A DNA stretch of 64,000 nucleotides from the NCBI GenBank assembly GCA_907164885.2, contig OU015490.1, forward strand, positions 235,594,122 to 235,658,121. Reading direction: 5' to 3'. The translations under genes were made by a program, and so were the position numbers. The stretch comes from Dolomedes plantarius (Eukaryota; Arthropoda; Arachnida; Araneae; Dolomedidae). The notes beneath the pieces are model-generated. The model made no database searches. It had not been told where the DNA came from and saw only the letters and a list, made by a program, of their open reading frames with translations. Positions within the stretch are counted from its first letter, which is position 1; each line of letters begins with the position of its first letter. Shown here one piece after another: positions 50,220 through 62,824 of the stretch.

Positions 50220-53200
50220 ATATATATACGGATATCGCTGTAAAAATGAAATGCTCTTTCAGGGTAGCAAATTTACCTGTTTTGGGTACCACATATTTGT
50301 ATCCTAAATATGGGATACCCATAATTCCCATCTTCCTAATAGCTAACGTGACGATTTGACGTACATTGTTGACGTTATTGTGTGAAGTCATTATTCATCT
50401 CCATTCTTCCAGTATGAATGCATTCCTTTGTCCACCATTATTTTGAAAAGATATAAGAAATCTGTCTTTATATGTGACGGAGTTAGATAGAAGTTCCACG
50501 AATAATCGAACAAATAGATAAAAAAATAACAAGGCTAATATCTTCCGATATATCCATTAAGTAGAAACTCACCTTTATTATTCTCACACTGTATTGAACT
50601 GCCCTACCCTGCTATGTTGTGTTACCCTACCGTTAGGTGGAAAATTAATCACATAGCTTCTTTAGACTGCGAGTTTGATTTAAATCTTAAATTGTTCCTG
50701 TCAGATTTTCCTTCTTAATTGATTTTACCGAATTATACAGATTGTTTACGAGGTCTTATACTAGTACAGAAGATAGATTTCACTCCCTAAAAATTTGCTG
50801 ATACCTTTTACCTTAACAATGCCATAATTGTAGACCTCAAGGTAAGTTCAACGTCTGAAGTAATGCCATCCTTCATGTTAAAAAAGTATTTATCAAGAGT
50901 ATAATTTGTATCTTCACCATCGTGTGTTAGATAAAAGTTGCTATGGTGGATAGCCCAGAAGTTTTTAACTCTCATATAATAAGAGAAATGTTTAAATACG
51001 CTTTTTGTATCCTTTATTTTCCAACTGGCAACATAAAATAGAAATAGTGATTCTTTTTTTGGTGGTATATAGAATTGTCTACCTATTTCGTCTTAAAATG
51101 GTATAATATTAATGATAAATGAATGTAGCCAGAAATAATTAACCACATATCTGCTACTAGTGAAAATTATTCTGTTTGGAAGAGAATGTGTGCAGTAATT
51201 CGGCTTTTCCGTGACATAATTAAAACATACAAAGGCAAATAATTGTCTGAACGGAAACAAAAAGATTCGATTGATTATGCGAAAAAAGTTAATGGAATAA
51301 TCATGAGTCTTCTTTAAATAAAATAGTAAGTAACTTTCTATTATAAAATTTCAGGCTTCCACTGTAATAGAAGATGGTTTGTTTTAGGGGGAAGAAAATT
51401 AATGATTTTTGCAGTAAAATCCCGATTTTCCTCGTACTTATGTCCAACTTGCATTATAAAAAACTGTGGTGGAGCGTGGATTTTCAAAACACGAACGGAA
51501 TGAGGAGTAGGTTTCTTTAAATTAACATGGTTCAAAGAACATTTTTTAATGATAAATGACTTTGATATTATGTCAAAAATAAATTTTAAAAAATTTTACG
51601 GTATTATAATATAGGCGACGAAAATGTTAGATAAAGTCATTTCTTTGTCACTCGATTTTCTCTTTTGAACGTTACTTTCTGAATTTTTATTATAAGAACA
51701 TTAACTAGTACTGATTACAGATTCTACTCTTTGTATTTATAGGCACTATCAATCACCACCATGCCTACCATGGTAGAATTTTCGTCTCTATTGAACATAT
51801 TCTATTTCTTCTATACAATTCTAAAGTCTTTTCATAAACAAATATATGAAAAATAGTTTCTAGACTGATCTAAACAAATTAGAGGGAATAGGCGTTCGTC
51901 GTAGATCCCAGTCGGTGAAATGAAGATCAAGTTTATTGCTCCTATGGGGTCAATTTAGAAACAAAAAAAAAGGAAAACAAAACATGCAAAATTTCAGGAT
52001 AAATCGGAACACGGTTAGCCTTGACTTGGATTACGCTGAGCTTCAAAAACGAGTGACATGTTTCCAGAATTTTCCAGTTCGACGTCCCGAGTTTACCATG
52101 GATATTGGAAGCAGTTCGTATTGGTTTTGGTCGATGATATCGAATTTGGAATAATTTCTCTACGGGCACCAGATAAACACCATAGCACTCTACTTAATAA
52201 CTAATCTGTTGAGATCTGGATCAACGAGGCTTCCAAATATATAATTCAAAAGTATTTTTTTAATAGATCAGAATAAAAATCAAGATAAATCGTAAAGACT
52301 TACCTTTACTTTATTTTTCCCACTTTTGATGTGTTTTCGTTCAATTTGTCAAGGTAACTCTTTTATATTAGAGTAAACTGAAGCATATAGAATTGTATGA
52401 AATATAATATTTTCTAAGTTTTTCAATAGACGCCCAATAGATATTTGAATACGCATTAAAATAATTTACTGGCATAACAAAATAGAATGATATTAGAATT
52501 AGGAAGCCACTGATGTAAACTCCCCTGATTTGTGTCATTCGATCTGATTAAACCCTTGTAAAATGTACTTACCCAACAAATAATCATGACATCCCAATCA
52601 CATATTTTACGGCTTCTTAAGTTAACTGCCGATTAAGCCTAGTTAGTTGAGTTAGTAACTGTTTATTTAACTGTATATTATTTCTTGCATCTCACTGAGA
52701 ATGAGTATAAATATTCACCGTATACCTACTGCCTTTCACAACTGTTATTACGGGTTTTGAGTATTGCTTATTTTAATGCTTAAGTTCTTAATAAATTTAT
52801 ATTCATTTTATTCTCGTCTCACTTTATTAAACTTCCTTGCTTTATTGAGCTAAAGGAATTATTTAACCCTCCATAATTTCATATTATCAAATGATAAAAA
52901 TGTTTTGTTATATTTCCGTAAAAAAACAGTTTTTTGATTAAAATCTAAAGACATAATCAATACCGTTCCATTCTACTCTACTTTATTTGATTGAAGAACA
53001 ATAATCTATGACCAAAACCATTTTCATAATTTTATTCTAAATCCACTGGTATAGTTCAGCTCGAATGATGATTAATTATTAGAAAATAATTTAAATAAGG
53101 ATAATACATTTCTGTCACATTAAAGATTGAAACAATTCAAGAGTTTTAAAATCAAAGTCATTTTAAACGTATGAACATTTATGCCATAATACTTGTGCGC

Positions 53201-53980
53201 GTGAGTTATACATCCCGGTAAACTGTAATGAATCTTTTGGCACTTTCAGAATTCCACTTTAATCGTCTGAGGCTTTCATTGACACAAACTTAAGAATGGT
53301 TTCAAACTTTATTAAACTTTAAATGTTTGTAAAATTAATGAAGTCTTGACTACAGATTAATGTGAAGCCTGATTATTTAAAAGAATAGAAAGAGAAATTT
53401 AAAGAGTTTTGAAATGAAAATGTTGCAGGCTTAAGGACTTCATTTCAATTTGTAAGATCAAACCAAGAACTTATATGACTTACAATCGGATTAAATCAAT
53501 TTTTAAAAGATATATTTTGGTTAATTTTTTTGCTTGTAGACACAAATAAAATAAAATGATATTTACTTAGGAATTTAAACACAGATTGAGAAATAGGGAA
53601 TTTTTACATTATATGGAGAGTTCAGAAGGACGCTAAGCATTGAGAAATGGGATAAATTTCGACAAATACTATATTGAAAAGTGATTTAGTAGTAAAAAGT
53701 TAAAAACAGACATACCTTGGATGTAATCATGTGAGTGATTTTTAAAAGAAGTGTAAAGTGCTCTATTTTCCAAGTAAATTTATTCAGTTAGGAATGCCAC
53801 ACACACAACTGTGTACGTAACAATTTGAAGTTTACTGAATTCTTTAGAACTGGGTGAATCCCGCAAATGGAGGGCTCAGTGTTAAAGTGAGCGAAATCCA
53901 TGATTTTTTTCCCAATGGTAAACAATAAACGAAAACATAAGAAAAAAAGACACAAGAAAGCAGACAATAAATAAAGTTAA
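50220..53980. other. AT-rich DNA, no gene seen
   Basis: No supported gene. Around 51930-52110 a short GC-richer stretch contains 'GCAAAATTTCAGGATAAATC', a phrase like that inside the 4022 repeat ('GCAAAATTTCAGCCC'), too little to classify. Confidence 0.5.
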
Positions 53981-53984
53981 ATGA

Positions 53985-54400
53985 AGAAAGAAACAGGAAC
54001 GTATCAAATGCTCTTGCCTTCTAATATTGGATGCAAAGATATCGAGGTGCCAGTGCCTCACAGGTCTGGAAGTGTAAAATGTCCATGAAATACGTTTTAC
54101 CCCAAATAGTGCAGAATGGATTCTCTAGAATTTTCAAGCAGCTCAGATTTTTATCCAAACAGTCATGACCAGTTAAACACCGGATCATGGCCACCGAATT
54201 CTTCCTGGAAAATTTGGAATGTAGGCACTATTAACAACCTTTAACTTATTAGTATTACTGTCAATTAATTCTTTATAAAATAGGTCTATCAATTTCTTCT
54301 GCGTAAATGACCCTTTAGAATTATATGCAATCGGCTTACACGGGTTCTTCATAAGTTCATGAAAATCAGTTCTGAGGAAACTGATCTTTAAGTCGAGCAA
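53985..54400 (-). pseudogene. LINE ORF2 C-terminal relic
   Basis: On the minus strand an open stretch reads FYKELIDSNTNKLKVVNSAY and IPNFPGRIRWP. After a frame change come RCLTGHDCLDKNLSCLKILE and NPFCTIWGKTYFMDILHFQTCEAL, cited here as separate pieces. 'P.R....F.RL.TGHD.L..HL...' followed by a C..C..H..C-like cluster is the C-terminus seen after the RNase H domain in Jockey-like LINEs of arthropods. No reverse transcriptase remains. Frameshifts and a stop after YLCIQY show it is dead. The clade is inferred from motif memory. Confidence 0.6.
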
Positions 54401-54670
54401 CTGTATTTATGAACCGTTGACTTCTGTTTGTGTTTACTGATTCAACCACATAAATTTTATACTACGGACTTGGTTAACTATTGCATTAATTAATATGATG
54501 TTTTTACTGTGACATTACAGTGTTAGTACGAAATGTCCAAACAATAGAGTTGGTTTACTTTAACTGACCATAGTTAAAAAAAAAACATTATTTTCAGTAT
54601 TTAATGCAATGTTTCTTAAAGGTACATTATATCACTAATGTGCTGTATATCAACTTTTGAACATTTTTTA

Positions 54671-54990
54671 GATGTCGAGCATCGAACCAGTCCCTGTCGC
54701 TGCAAATCCACCGACGTGTTTACTAATGATGGCCGGGGCACGTAAAATAGGTCGTGGCTGCTGTATCCTCCAAGTTCCCAAATTTACCTCTATAGGTGTG
54801 GTCAAGTGTTCCAGTCCATTCACTTGACTCGGTTCAAAATTACGGACCGGTATTTAGCCAAGTGCTCTGACCCTTGTGGTGCTAATTGAAAACAGGAGCC
54901 ACTCCTTTAAGCCCAATAGCCTATTAGGACCTGGTGAATGGAACCTCCAACCAGGGGGCATTAGCAACAACAACAATACAACATCTGCTT
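54671..54990 (+). repeat. (AAC)-tailed SINE
   Basis: Begins near GTCGAGCATCGAACCAGTCC, with shared blocks GTCGCTGCAAATCCACCG, GGCACGTAAAATAGG, TTAGCCAAGT and CCCTTGTGGTGCTAATT, ending in AGCAACAACAACAATA. Same family as 47571-47880 and 60985-62607. Confidence 0.8.
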
Positions 54991-55865
54991 TAAAAAAGCT
55001 AGATGACTGTCTATACTTTTTTAAAAATGCATAACAAAGGATTTATTGAAATGACAAAGTAGATGTGATTAGATATTTTTCAGACAAATTGAAAAACATC
55101 ATATAAAGCTGCTTTAGATATAGTAACCAGCTTATAAGAAGAAAAAGGAATTTTCAATAAACTGATCCTCTGTTTGCTTACAAATATGTTCACGCTTAAC
55201 ATGTTGTAACTGATTACCTTAGTTGTCACAAGTGAATGAATAAAATTCAGTAAAGTGGTTTGATTAAGCTTTTAACGCTGATCTACTTAAAATATCAGAT
55301 TCTAAATTTTATGAAAAATAATCTTTTTTTAATTTGAAGAATTTTGTGTAAATATAAAGGAGAGAAACAATGCATCGTATAAAAAATAAATTTGACAGCT
55401 TTTATGCTTGACAGATTTATTAACAAAATGCTTTATCAAAAATAAATAACAAATAATGTGATAAAAATCTATTATCTTAACTGAAAAATTACTCCACACA
55501 ATTTCTAATTACCTTCACAGATTTTTTAGTACTATTTTTTCAGATGTTTAAATATTTTATGAGGAAAATTTATTAATATTTCTAATTTAATTTTTATAGA
55601 CACCTTCCAAATTTAATTGTCTTATTCATTGGATTTTTTTTCTTTTTTTAAAAGTCTGCAGGAATATGGAATCATTGATTAGATAATATATTTGTATATG
55701 TTACATATGTGTGCAAAGTCTGTCTTAAAAATAAACTATAATGCTCCTTTTCAGTTTATAGACATCTCTCTGTTTTACTTTGATAGCGTTGCTACAAATT
55801 TTAATAAAAACGAACTAAATATTCCTTATTTAAATTTAATTCATTAATTCTGAAGTTTTAGTTTT
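54990..55865. other. AT-rich DNA, no gene seen
   Basis: No supported feature. Confidence 0.6.
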
Positions 55866-55870
55866 AAATA

Positions 55871-57037
55871 CACTGAAGTGCCACTGAATTAGGGATATCA
55901 AAGCCTATGCAAATTGTGTAGCGCTGCGCGTCATGTATGCGCAAGTGAGGGTGCTGTGGTAACTGCATATATAGCGCGTACTGTGGTTGTTCTGAATTAG
56001 TTGTTGGAATTGCCACTATGGGTAAACTGCCTGAGTTAGACGCCTTCGATCGTGGACAAATCGTAGGTGCGCGACGCATGGGCCATTCAATTTCCGAAAT
56101 CGTCAGACAGCTAGGATTTTCAAGGTCGACAGTGTCAAGAGTATACCAAGAATACATGGATCGTGGAAAAAAACTAGCGATCGGGCAAACTGCAAAGGAC
56201 AATTATCCTTGCCAGTGCGTGGTGAGAGACGGCTCAGGCGTATTGTACGTAGACAGCGAAGCCAAACAATAGCTCAAATTACCACCCAGTTTAATGACGG
56301 TGCCAGTCGTACAGTCAGTAAACGGACTGTGCAACGCTCGCTTCACCGTATGGGTTTCGGGAACCGTCGAACTACGAGAGTACCATTGCTCTATACTCGC
56401 CAACGGGCTGCACGTCTTGCCTGGGCAAGAGAGCACAGAGACTGGAGTGTAGAGGACTGGAAACGAGTAGCATGGAGTGATGAGTCTCGATTCCGACTAC
56501 TTAACGCCGACGGGAGGTTGAGAATATGGCGTCAGGCTCATGAAGCCGTGGATCCTGCATGCCTGCTGGAACTGTACAAGAGCATGGTGGCTCAATCATG
56601 GTCTGGGGTAATGCAATTCGGTACGTAGATTTGCTGGGTGATCACCTACATCCGTTTATGCTGTTCTGTTATCCGCACGGTAATGGAGTTTTCCAGCAAG
56701 ACAACTGTACCTCTCACAAGTCCCGGTTGGCTACTGGCTGGTTGGATGAGCATTCCTCTGACTTCTCTGTCATGAATTGGCCACCTAGAAGCCCAGACAT
56801 AAATCCTATTGAGCATCTTTGGGATGTTTTGGAACAAGACGTGAAAGGCCATCACACAGCACCAAAGAACCTTACTGAATTATGGACAGCTTTAGCCAAT
56901 ATTTGGCAAGCCATTCCCGTGGAACGTTTCCACAAACTTGTTGAATCTATGCCTCGTCGTGTGGCAGCCGTTATCAAGGCCAGAGGAGGCCCAACTCGTT
57001 ACTAGGTAGGTATCCCTAATTCAGTGGAACTTCAGTG
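55871..57037 (+). mobile_element. Tc1-type DD36E element, copy 2
   Basis: 1,167 bp between TA dinucleotides. The inverted ends match copy 1 (CACTGAAGTGCCACTGAATT and on through AGGGATA), with one mismatch between the two ends. Opposite orientation to copy 1 and 60 bp shorter. Confidence 0.93.
56018..57005 (+). pseudogene. Tc1/mariner-superfamily transposase (DD36E), copy 2
   Basis: The start ATG at 56018 gives MGKLPELDAFDRGQIVGARR, with HTH text HSISEIVRQLGFSRSTVSRV. Frame changes occur near 56205 and near 56555. Between WSDESRF and the second Asp, about 17 codons are lost relative to copy 1 (VWG joined to NAIRYV). QDNCTSH and NPIEHLWD give the same 36-residue spacing as copy 1. The C-terminus is intact to a TAG. 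All three catalytic residues are still encoded, in two frames. Confidence 0.9.
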
Positions 57038-57429
57038 TATAATAGTTAATATTGTTTAAAACGTAATGTTCTCAGGTCCAATTAGTATCCTTAGTGATGG
57101 CATCGTTCACTTTGTAACCTTTCCTTTAGCAATTTTATGCATGTATAATAAAACTAATTTTTAGGCGACACTCGGATTTACACTCGGAAATATTCGAATG
57201 TCACCGAGTATTACAAGTGCTTAAATAAATTCGTGTTTTAAGAGACGATCTTGCAAATATTCCTGTGGGAGATTTTATATTGTGTATTATGTCCTTTAAG
57301 AGCATAATTATGTAAACAACTCAACACAAACTAAAATTTATAAAGTGGGAATAAATGTAATGATGCGCCTTCGAATGTGTGTAAAACTGCATAAAAATTA
57401 AGAGGTTAAATTGATCGAAGCCTTCACCA

Positions 57430-58345
57430 TTACATTTATTTGTAAGATTGGAAACGCCGGCTGAGCAAGACAGTATAATTATAGAGTGGAGTGGTCCTGT
57501 TTTATAACTTGGTTAACGGATGGAGTCTTACGACGGTGGTGTGCACGGGAAGTTTGATTCTAGACGAGATAAGCAGGGTTGGAGCCGGTGTTGAGTTATG
57601 AGACAATACTCTTTCTATAACAATTTATGGCGGTCGGAGCATGGTGCAGAACCGCAAACAACTTGGGAGGTATTGCGTGGGGATCTGTTGTGGGCGTACG
57701 ATGCTTAAGAGGGGTATCCAATTAGATGAGAATTGAGATGACCAGGCAAATAGAAATGTTGCAGGATCCGGAATGGCTGAAAAGTTTTGCGAGAAGGAGG
57801 GATCACGGAAGAGAAAGAAGTGATGAGATATATATATGTGGGAATTTGAATTTTAAGGGAAAGAGATTTTGCTTGTCGGGTTGAGCTAAGGTTCCCCGCA
57901 TTCCTGCTTTGACTAAGAGTTTCCTGGTCGGGTTGAACTTTAGGTTACCCGCTTCTCTGCATTTAAAATAAAGTTTGTCGAGTTGAGCAGAAGTTTCCCC
58001 GTACTTTTAAATTGGAGTGAGAGTTGCTTTGAGATACGAGTGTTCTAAAATACTGAGGCAACTGAAGAAACGTATGAGTCAAGGTTGTTGTGGTTTGAGA
58101 ATCAGACGGCCTGATCCAAACGAGAAGCAAGTGGTGATTGCCCCCTGCCCTGGAAGGAGTTATCCCACGGACCCCAGTGAGACGAGTGGACGGAGTCAAC
58201 GATCCACGAGTGTCATCTAAATTGAGTGAGTGGTCCACGTTATTTGTTTAGCTCTGTCCCCTTTTGTTTTTCAATGAGTTCGTTTATGGTTAGAGCAGAA
58301 TAATATAGGAAAGAGATTGATTAGAATAAGTAATAAGCTTTGGTT
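57430..58345 (+). other. G-rich unclassified segment
   Basis: Composition is clearly richer in G than its flanks and there are no long open frames. It contains the three-unit repeat at 57866-58030 and adjoins the LTR at 58348, so it may be leader or internal sequence of an LTR element. A gag-like start (MTRQIEMLQDPEWLKSFARR) can be read from about 57737 but is short and lacks a recognisable domain. Confidence 0.35.
57866..58030 (+). repeat. Three-unit diverged tandem repeat
   Basis: Units of about 50-55 bp starting TTGTCGGGTTGAGC, TGGTCGGGTTGAAC and TTGTCGAGTTGAGC, each followed by AGGTTCCCCGC-like text. Confidence 0.8.
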
Positions 58346-58347
58346 AG

Positions 58348-60627
58348 TGTAGTGCGCTCCCTATTTCCTCGTTAAGTAGTTTGAGATAAATGTTAAGATA
58401 ACGATAAATGATTTTGTATATGACTGAGTGTGCCCATTAAAAGTATGATAAAAATAACTTGTAAAAATGTATATGTCATTATATTGGTGAGGTATTATAA
58501 GTATGAATATACTATAATGATGATAATTAGGATTTTTAGGATTCATTGCTTAATGATTGTGGTTAGTACATTGATTATTCGTTGTGATTTCCAAATGATG
58601 GAAACAACTCTGGTTTGCTCTGAGAAAACAATTTATTGAATATTTAAACACATAAATAATACGATACACTACTGCTAAATATTTCATCCTTCATTTACAC
58701 ATTATTCACAACTTCATTACTACTAAGTTAATTCCCCACGACACATGTATTTAATTCATTCAATTATTATGACAATATTTTGTACTTCATCTACACATAT
58801 TACTCTCAACTTCATTAATACTAAATTAATTCTCTACGACTCATATATTTAATTCATTCACTTATTATGATAACATTTTATAACCATAATCACTCATATA
58901 ACCATGTTCCATTACTATCAATATTTACTCATATTTAAGCATACGTCATATTAATTAAATTGTTTTTACGAATTATCAGTCATCTCCTTAACATTTTATA
59001 CTCAAATAACATCCTCATCTCGCTCTAAATTAGTTATTAAGGCTACACACTGTGAAGCCATGACGGTAATACAAAAAGGAAAGGCAAAAGTCGGTACCTC
59101 GAAAGATGACTGTTGGATCACTATGATGGGCAGCTGGTACTCGTAAGGGCGAACTTCGTTGTATTATCATCGCACGGAACTAGGGCACTTTCTCTTTCTG
59201 GTACAAGGCTCCTTCAATCATAGCAGACACTCTACACGGGACACTGAGGCACTCTCATCATCTTTAAATATAAAACAGTTCCGTAACTGACTCTTTCATT
59301 CACTGACTGACTGACTGACTGACATACAACGCACAGACCAAACCGCTGGACCTAAAGGGCTGAAATTTTTGCATGGCGATTCTTCTAATAGTGTAGGGGT
59401 GCACTAAGAAAGATTTTTCAAAAATTCTTCTTAGATTTTTTTAAATTAAATTTTTAAGCTGTTTTTTAGACTTTTTTACGTTTGCAATTAAAATAATACA
59501 TTGAGGGTTATAAAATTTATATCACGAGAAAGATCATAAAAATTCCTTCAAAATGAAATTTTTTTCGAATTTTTACCTAAATTTCCTGATTTTGGGGGAA
59601 TTTTTAAAGATTAATTTTTAGAATTTAATTTATTAAATGCTGATCACGTGATTTCTTTTTCTGGTACTTCCAATAAATTTATCGTCACGTGCGTAACAAC
59701 TAAATAGACAAAAAAAAATATTTTTTTCTCTTTCTAATGCAGCAGACGATTCTATATTATCCAAAAAAAATGCATATCCCTTACGATTTTTTTATAAATA
59801 TATATATATAGATAGATATATATTTTACATCAATTGTATACATTGATCATCGCATTTATTATAAATATATATATTTATTTTTTGGCATAAATTGCATACT
59901 TTGATCGTTGTATTTAATTTGAATGTACTCCGTAGCGAAGCGCGGGTTTTCAGCTGGTAGGTTATATGACTCCTTCACTCCTTGCAGACCCTCGGCACGG
60001 TACACTGGGGCGCTCTCTTCCTAGGTATTAGAGCCCCTTTGCATGGACCACGACTTATATTTATATTATTGGGGGTTCCTTGTACATATTCATCGGATTT
60101 ACACTACTACTTTTTTAAACTTCTAACTAACTCTCCTTCTTCTGTGCCTCCCCATCTTATTTCATATTATTTTCTCTTATTAATGCTGACTCCACCTCTT
60201 ACAATTTCGATTGGTCATATTATTACCATGCCATCGTCATTCGTCCGTGGCTGCCTCTTCTCAATCCCATTTTCACCAATGCGCATCGAGGGCGGAATTT
60301 ATAAAATTCTCCCCCTAATTTAACTTTTTCCCATGCTCCGGCATCAAGCAGGGTGGCCTGTTTTATAGCCTTCATAAGTTTAGTCTTCCCTTTCTTCTTT
60401 TCTTCTATTCGTTGAGACTCACTCTCTTGAACTTTTATCTTATACTTATTGCTACAAGCACAATCTTTATATTTAGTTTCGCTATATGTTGGCTCTCTCC
60501 CCTTCTCTTTTATTGCCCATCATTTGCCATGTTTCTTTCTTACATTTAGCAATTATTTTACTTCGTCCCGTAATTTTCAATTCTCCTGCACCTGGCCGTG
60601 ACACTACTGTTATGTCTCTATGACCCA
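58348..60627 (-). mobile_element. LTR, minus strand, interrupted
   Basis: On the minus strand it begins TGGGTCATAGAGACATAACA and ends near CACTACA. It matches the solo LTR at 61241-62499 over most of its length, but its last ~200 bp (58348-58550) are unrelated to that copy. A 690-bp repeat is inserted at 59262-59955. No target duplication was seen, so it may be one end of a larger lost element. Confidence 0.7.
59262..59955 (-). repeat. 'AGCTGAAAACCC' repeat, minus-strand copy inside LTR
   Basis: Reverse copy of 4022-4729: the minus strand starts AGCTGAAAACCCGCGCTTCG and ends after the (TCAG)n block with CGGAACTGTTTTATA. LTR sequence matching the other LTR copy resumes on both sides. Confidence 0.8.
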
Positions 60628-60984
60628 TTTGTTGTCAGTTCCCGGAAATGTTTTTCTTTTTAATTGAAGAATACTTTTAGAATCTAATCTAAATAGACAA
60701 TATTGATGAGAGATAAAACATTTTAAAGATAATTTTTATTTAGAGCATTCAAGAATTCTTAGTTTTATTGGCCGTATCGAGCCCCGAACACATAAATGAA
60801 ATACTTTAAATAACTATTTATCTCTTTATCCGTAGGTGTAAGTTTGTAGAACATTCGGTTTTTGAGGAGGGGGAGAGGGTGTGCGAAGAAAAAACTATTA
60901 TTCCTTGACGAAACTATGAGTAATGGTCTATATGAAATAACATTCTTGAAATGTATAAGATGGTCAATTTTCATGGTTTCCCTG

Positions 60985-61240
60985 GGCGGGGTAGCCCAGG
61001 GGACAAGTGTAGCGGACCAGTGATCTGAACGACCCTGGCTCGATGATCGTCGCTGCAAATCTACCGCCGTGTTCACTAATGGAGGCCGGGCACGTAAAAT
61101 AGGGCGTGGCTACAATGTCCTCCAAGTTCTCAAATTTACCTCTGGATGTGCTGGGTCAAGTGTTCCGGTCTTGTCACTTCATTCGGTTCACAATTTTGGG
61201 ACCGGTCATTTAGCCAAGTCAGAATCCGACCCTTGTGATG
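60985..61240 (+). repeat. (AAC)-tailed SINE, 5' part
   Basis: Head GGTAGCCCAGGGGACAAGTG (A-box-like) then GTCGCTGCAAATCTACCG, GGGCACGTAAAATAGGGCG, GGACCGGTCATTTAGCCAAG. It is interrupted after CTTGTGATG by a solo LTR. Confidence 0.85.
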
Positions 61241-62499
61241 TGTCATAGGGACATGACAGTAGTGTCACGGCCAGGAGCAGGAGCATTGAAAAGTACAAAA
61301 TAAAATAAAATAATTGTTAAATGCAAGAAAGAAACAGGACAATAAAAGAGAAGGGAAGAAAGCCATAGACCGAAACGAAATTTAGCGATTGTGTTTGTAG
61401 CAATAAATAGTAGATAAAAGTTGAAGAGAGTGAGTTGCAAGAAGAGAATAAAAGAAAATTTATGATGGCTATAAAACAGCCCACCCTGCTTGAAGCCGAA
61501 GCATGGGAAAAAGTTAAATTTGAGGGAGAGTTTATAAATCCCGCCCTCGATGCGCATTGGTAAAAGGGGATTGAGGAGAGGAAGCACGGACGAATGGCGA
61601 TGGCATGATAATTTCCATATAACCAATGGAAATTATAAGAGGCGGAGACATTAGTAAGAAAGTATATGAAATAAAAAATAGTGTGAAGGCAGAGATAACC
61701 AGAGAAGTGAGAGTCAGTCAGAAGTTTGTGAGAGGTAGAAGTGGTGTCCAGGCATACAGACGTATGAGGAGAGTGTATTAAAAGTTAGTGAACCGATGCT
61801 GACAGTGCCCAAGTGTCCCGGGTAGAATGTTTGCCATGAACGACGGAGCGGTATTCCAGACAAGAAAATGCCCTAATTTCGTGTGATGATAAAGACGACG
61901 AAGTCATCATTACGAGTGCCCGATGCCCAGAGTGATTCCACAGTCATCCAACTTTGCGTTTCCTTTTTATATTGTTATCATTGCTTCTCAGTGTGTAGCC
62001 ATAATAATTAAGATAGAGCGCGATGAGTATAGTTTTTTGAATATAAGATGTTGAGGAATTGACCGATAATTCGTACAAACAATTTAATATAATGTTATGT
62101 TTATATATATAAATTAATTTAGTAGGAATGAAGTTGAAAGTAATATGTGTAGATGAAGTCAGAAATATTGTTATAATAAGTGAATGAGTCAAATATAGGT
62201 GTCGTAAAGAATTAATTTAGTAGGAATGAAGTTGTGAATAATGTGTAAATGCCGGAGGAAATATTGAGTAATTTTGGAGTGTATTATTTATGTGTGTTAA
62301 TATTCAATAAATTGATTTGTCAATATAATCAGAGTTATTTCCATTATTTGGGAAGCACATCAATGTACTAGCCACAATCATGAACCCATAAATTACTAAA
62401 TCAAAATCATAATTAATATAATTAATTAATATAAGAATAATATAATAAACTCCCAATCTTTAATTTAATTAATTAATCTTAACAACTTTCACTGCTACA
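61241..62499 (+). mobile_element. Solo LTR inside a SINE
   Basis: 1,259 bp with TGTCATAG ... CTGCTACA ends and the 5-bp direct repeat TGATG on each side (61236-61240 and 62500-62504). SINE sequence continues on the right. An AATAAA lies near 62308. No internal coding region follows, so it formed by recombination between two LTRs. A GC-rich TTTATAAATCCCGCC lies near 61530. Confidence 0.9.
62105..62260 (+). repeat. Internal tandem duplication in LTR
   Basis: TTAATTTAGTAGGAATGAAG occurs at about 62113 and 62212 (period about 100). The other LTR has the equivalent duplication on the minus strand at about 58710-58870, so it predates both insertions. Confidence 0.85.
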
Positions 62500-62607
62500 T
62501 GATGCTAATTCAAAACAGGAACCTCACCTTCATCGGCCATAGCCTTCGGGACTTGATATAAAGGTTGATGTCAGTAAAGTGGCATAATCAACAACAACAA
62601 CAACATG
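62500..62607 (+). repeat. (AAC)-tailed SINE, 3' part
   Basis: TGATGCTAATTCAAAACAGG through CAACAACAACAACAAC; the remainder of the SINE begun at 60985. Confidence 0.85.
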
Positions 62608-62824
62608 GTTTCCCTTGATTTGACAACTTCATTAAATCACAGTAATGATGAATAATGTATAGATATCAATATCAAAAATATAAGATTTCCAAAGCTTCAT
62701 ATCTTGTTGACCTTTTCATTTATGTATTTGTCCATAATTTTTAATAAAGAATAAATGGTATTTCTTAAGAATTTACTACGTTACTTTTAAGATATTTTAT
62801 TTTATAATATTTTTTAAGTCTTCA

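Noticed and set aside
51936..52169. Overlapping frames on both strands at 52 kb
   Set aside because: Mutually antisense, without homology cues; probably chance or part of a decayed repeat.
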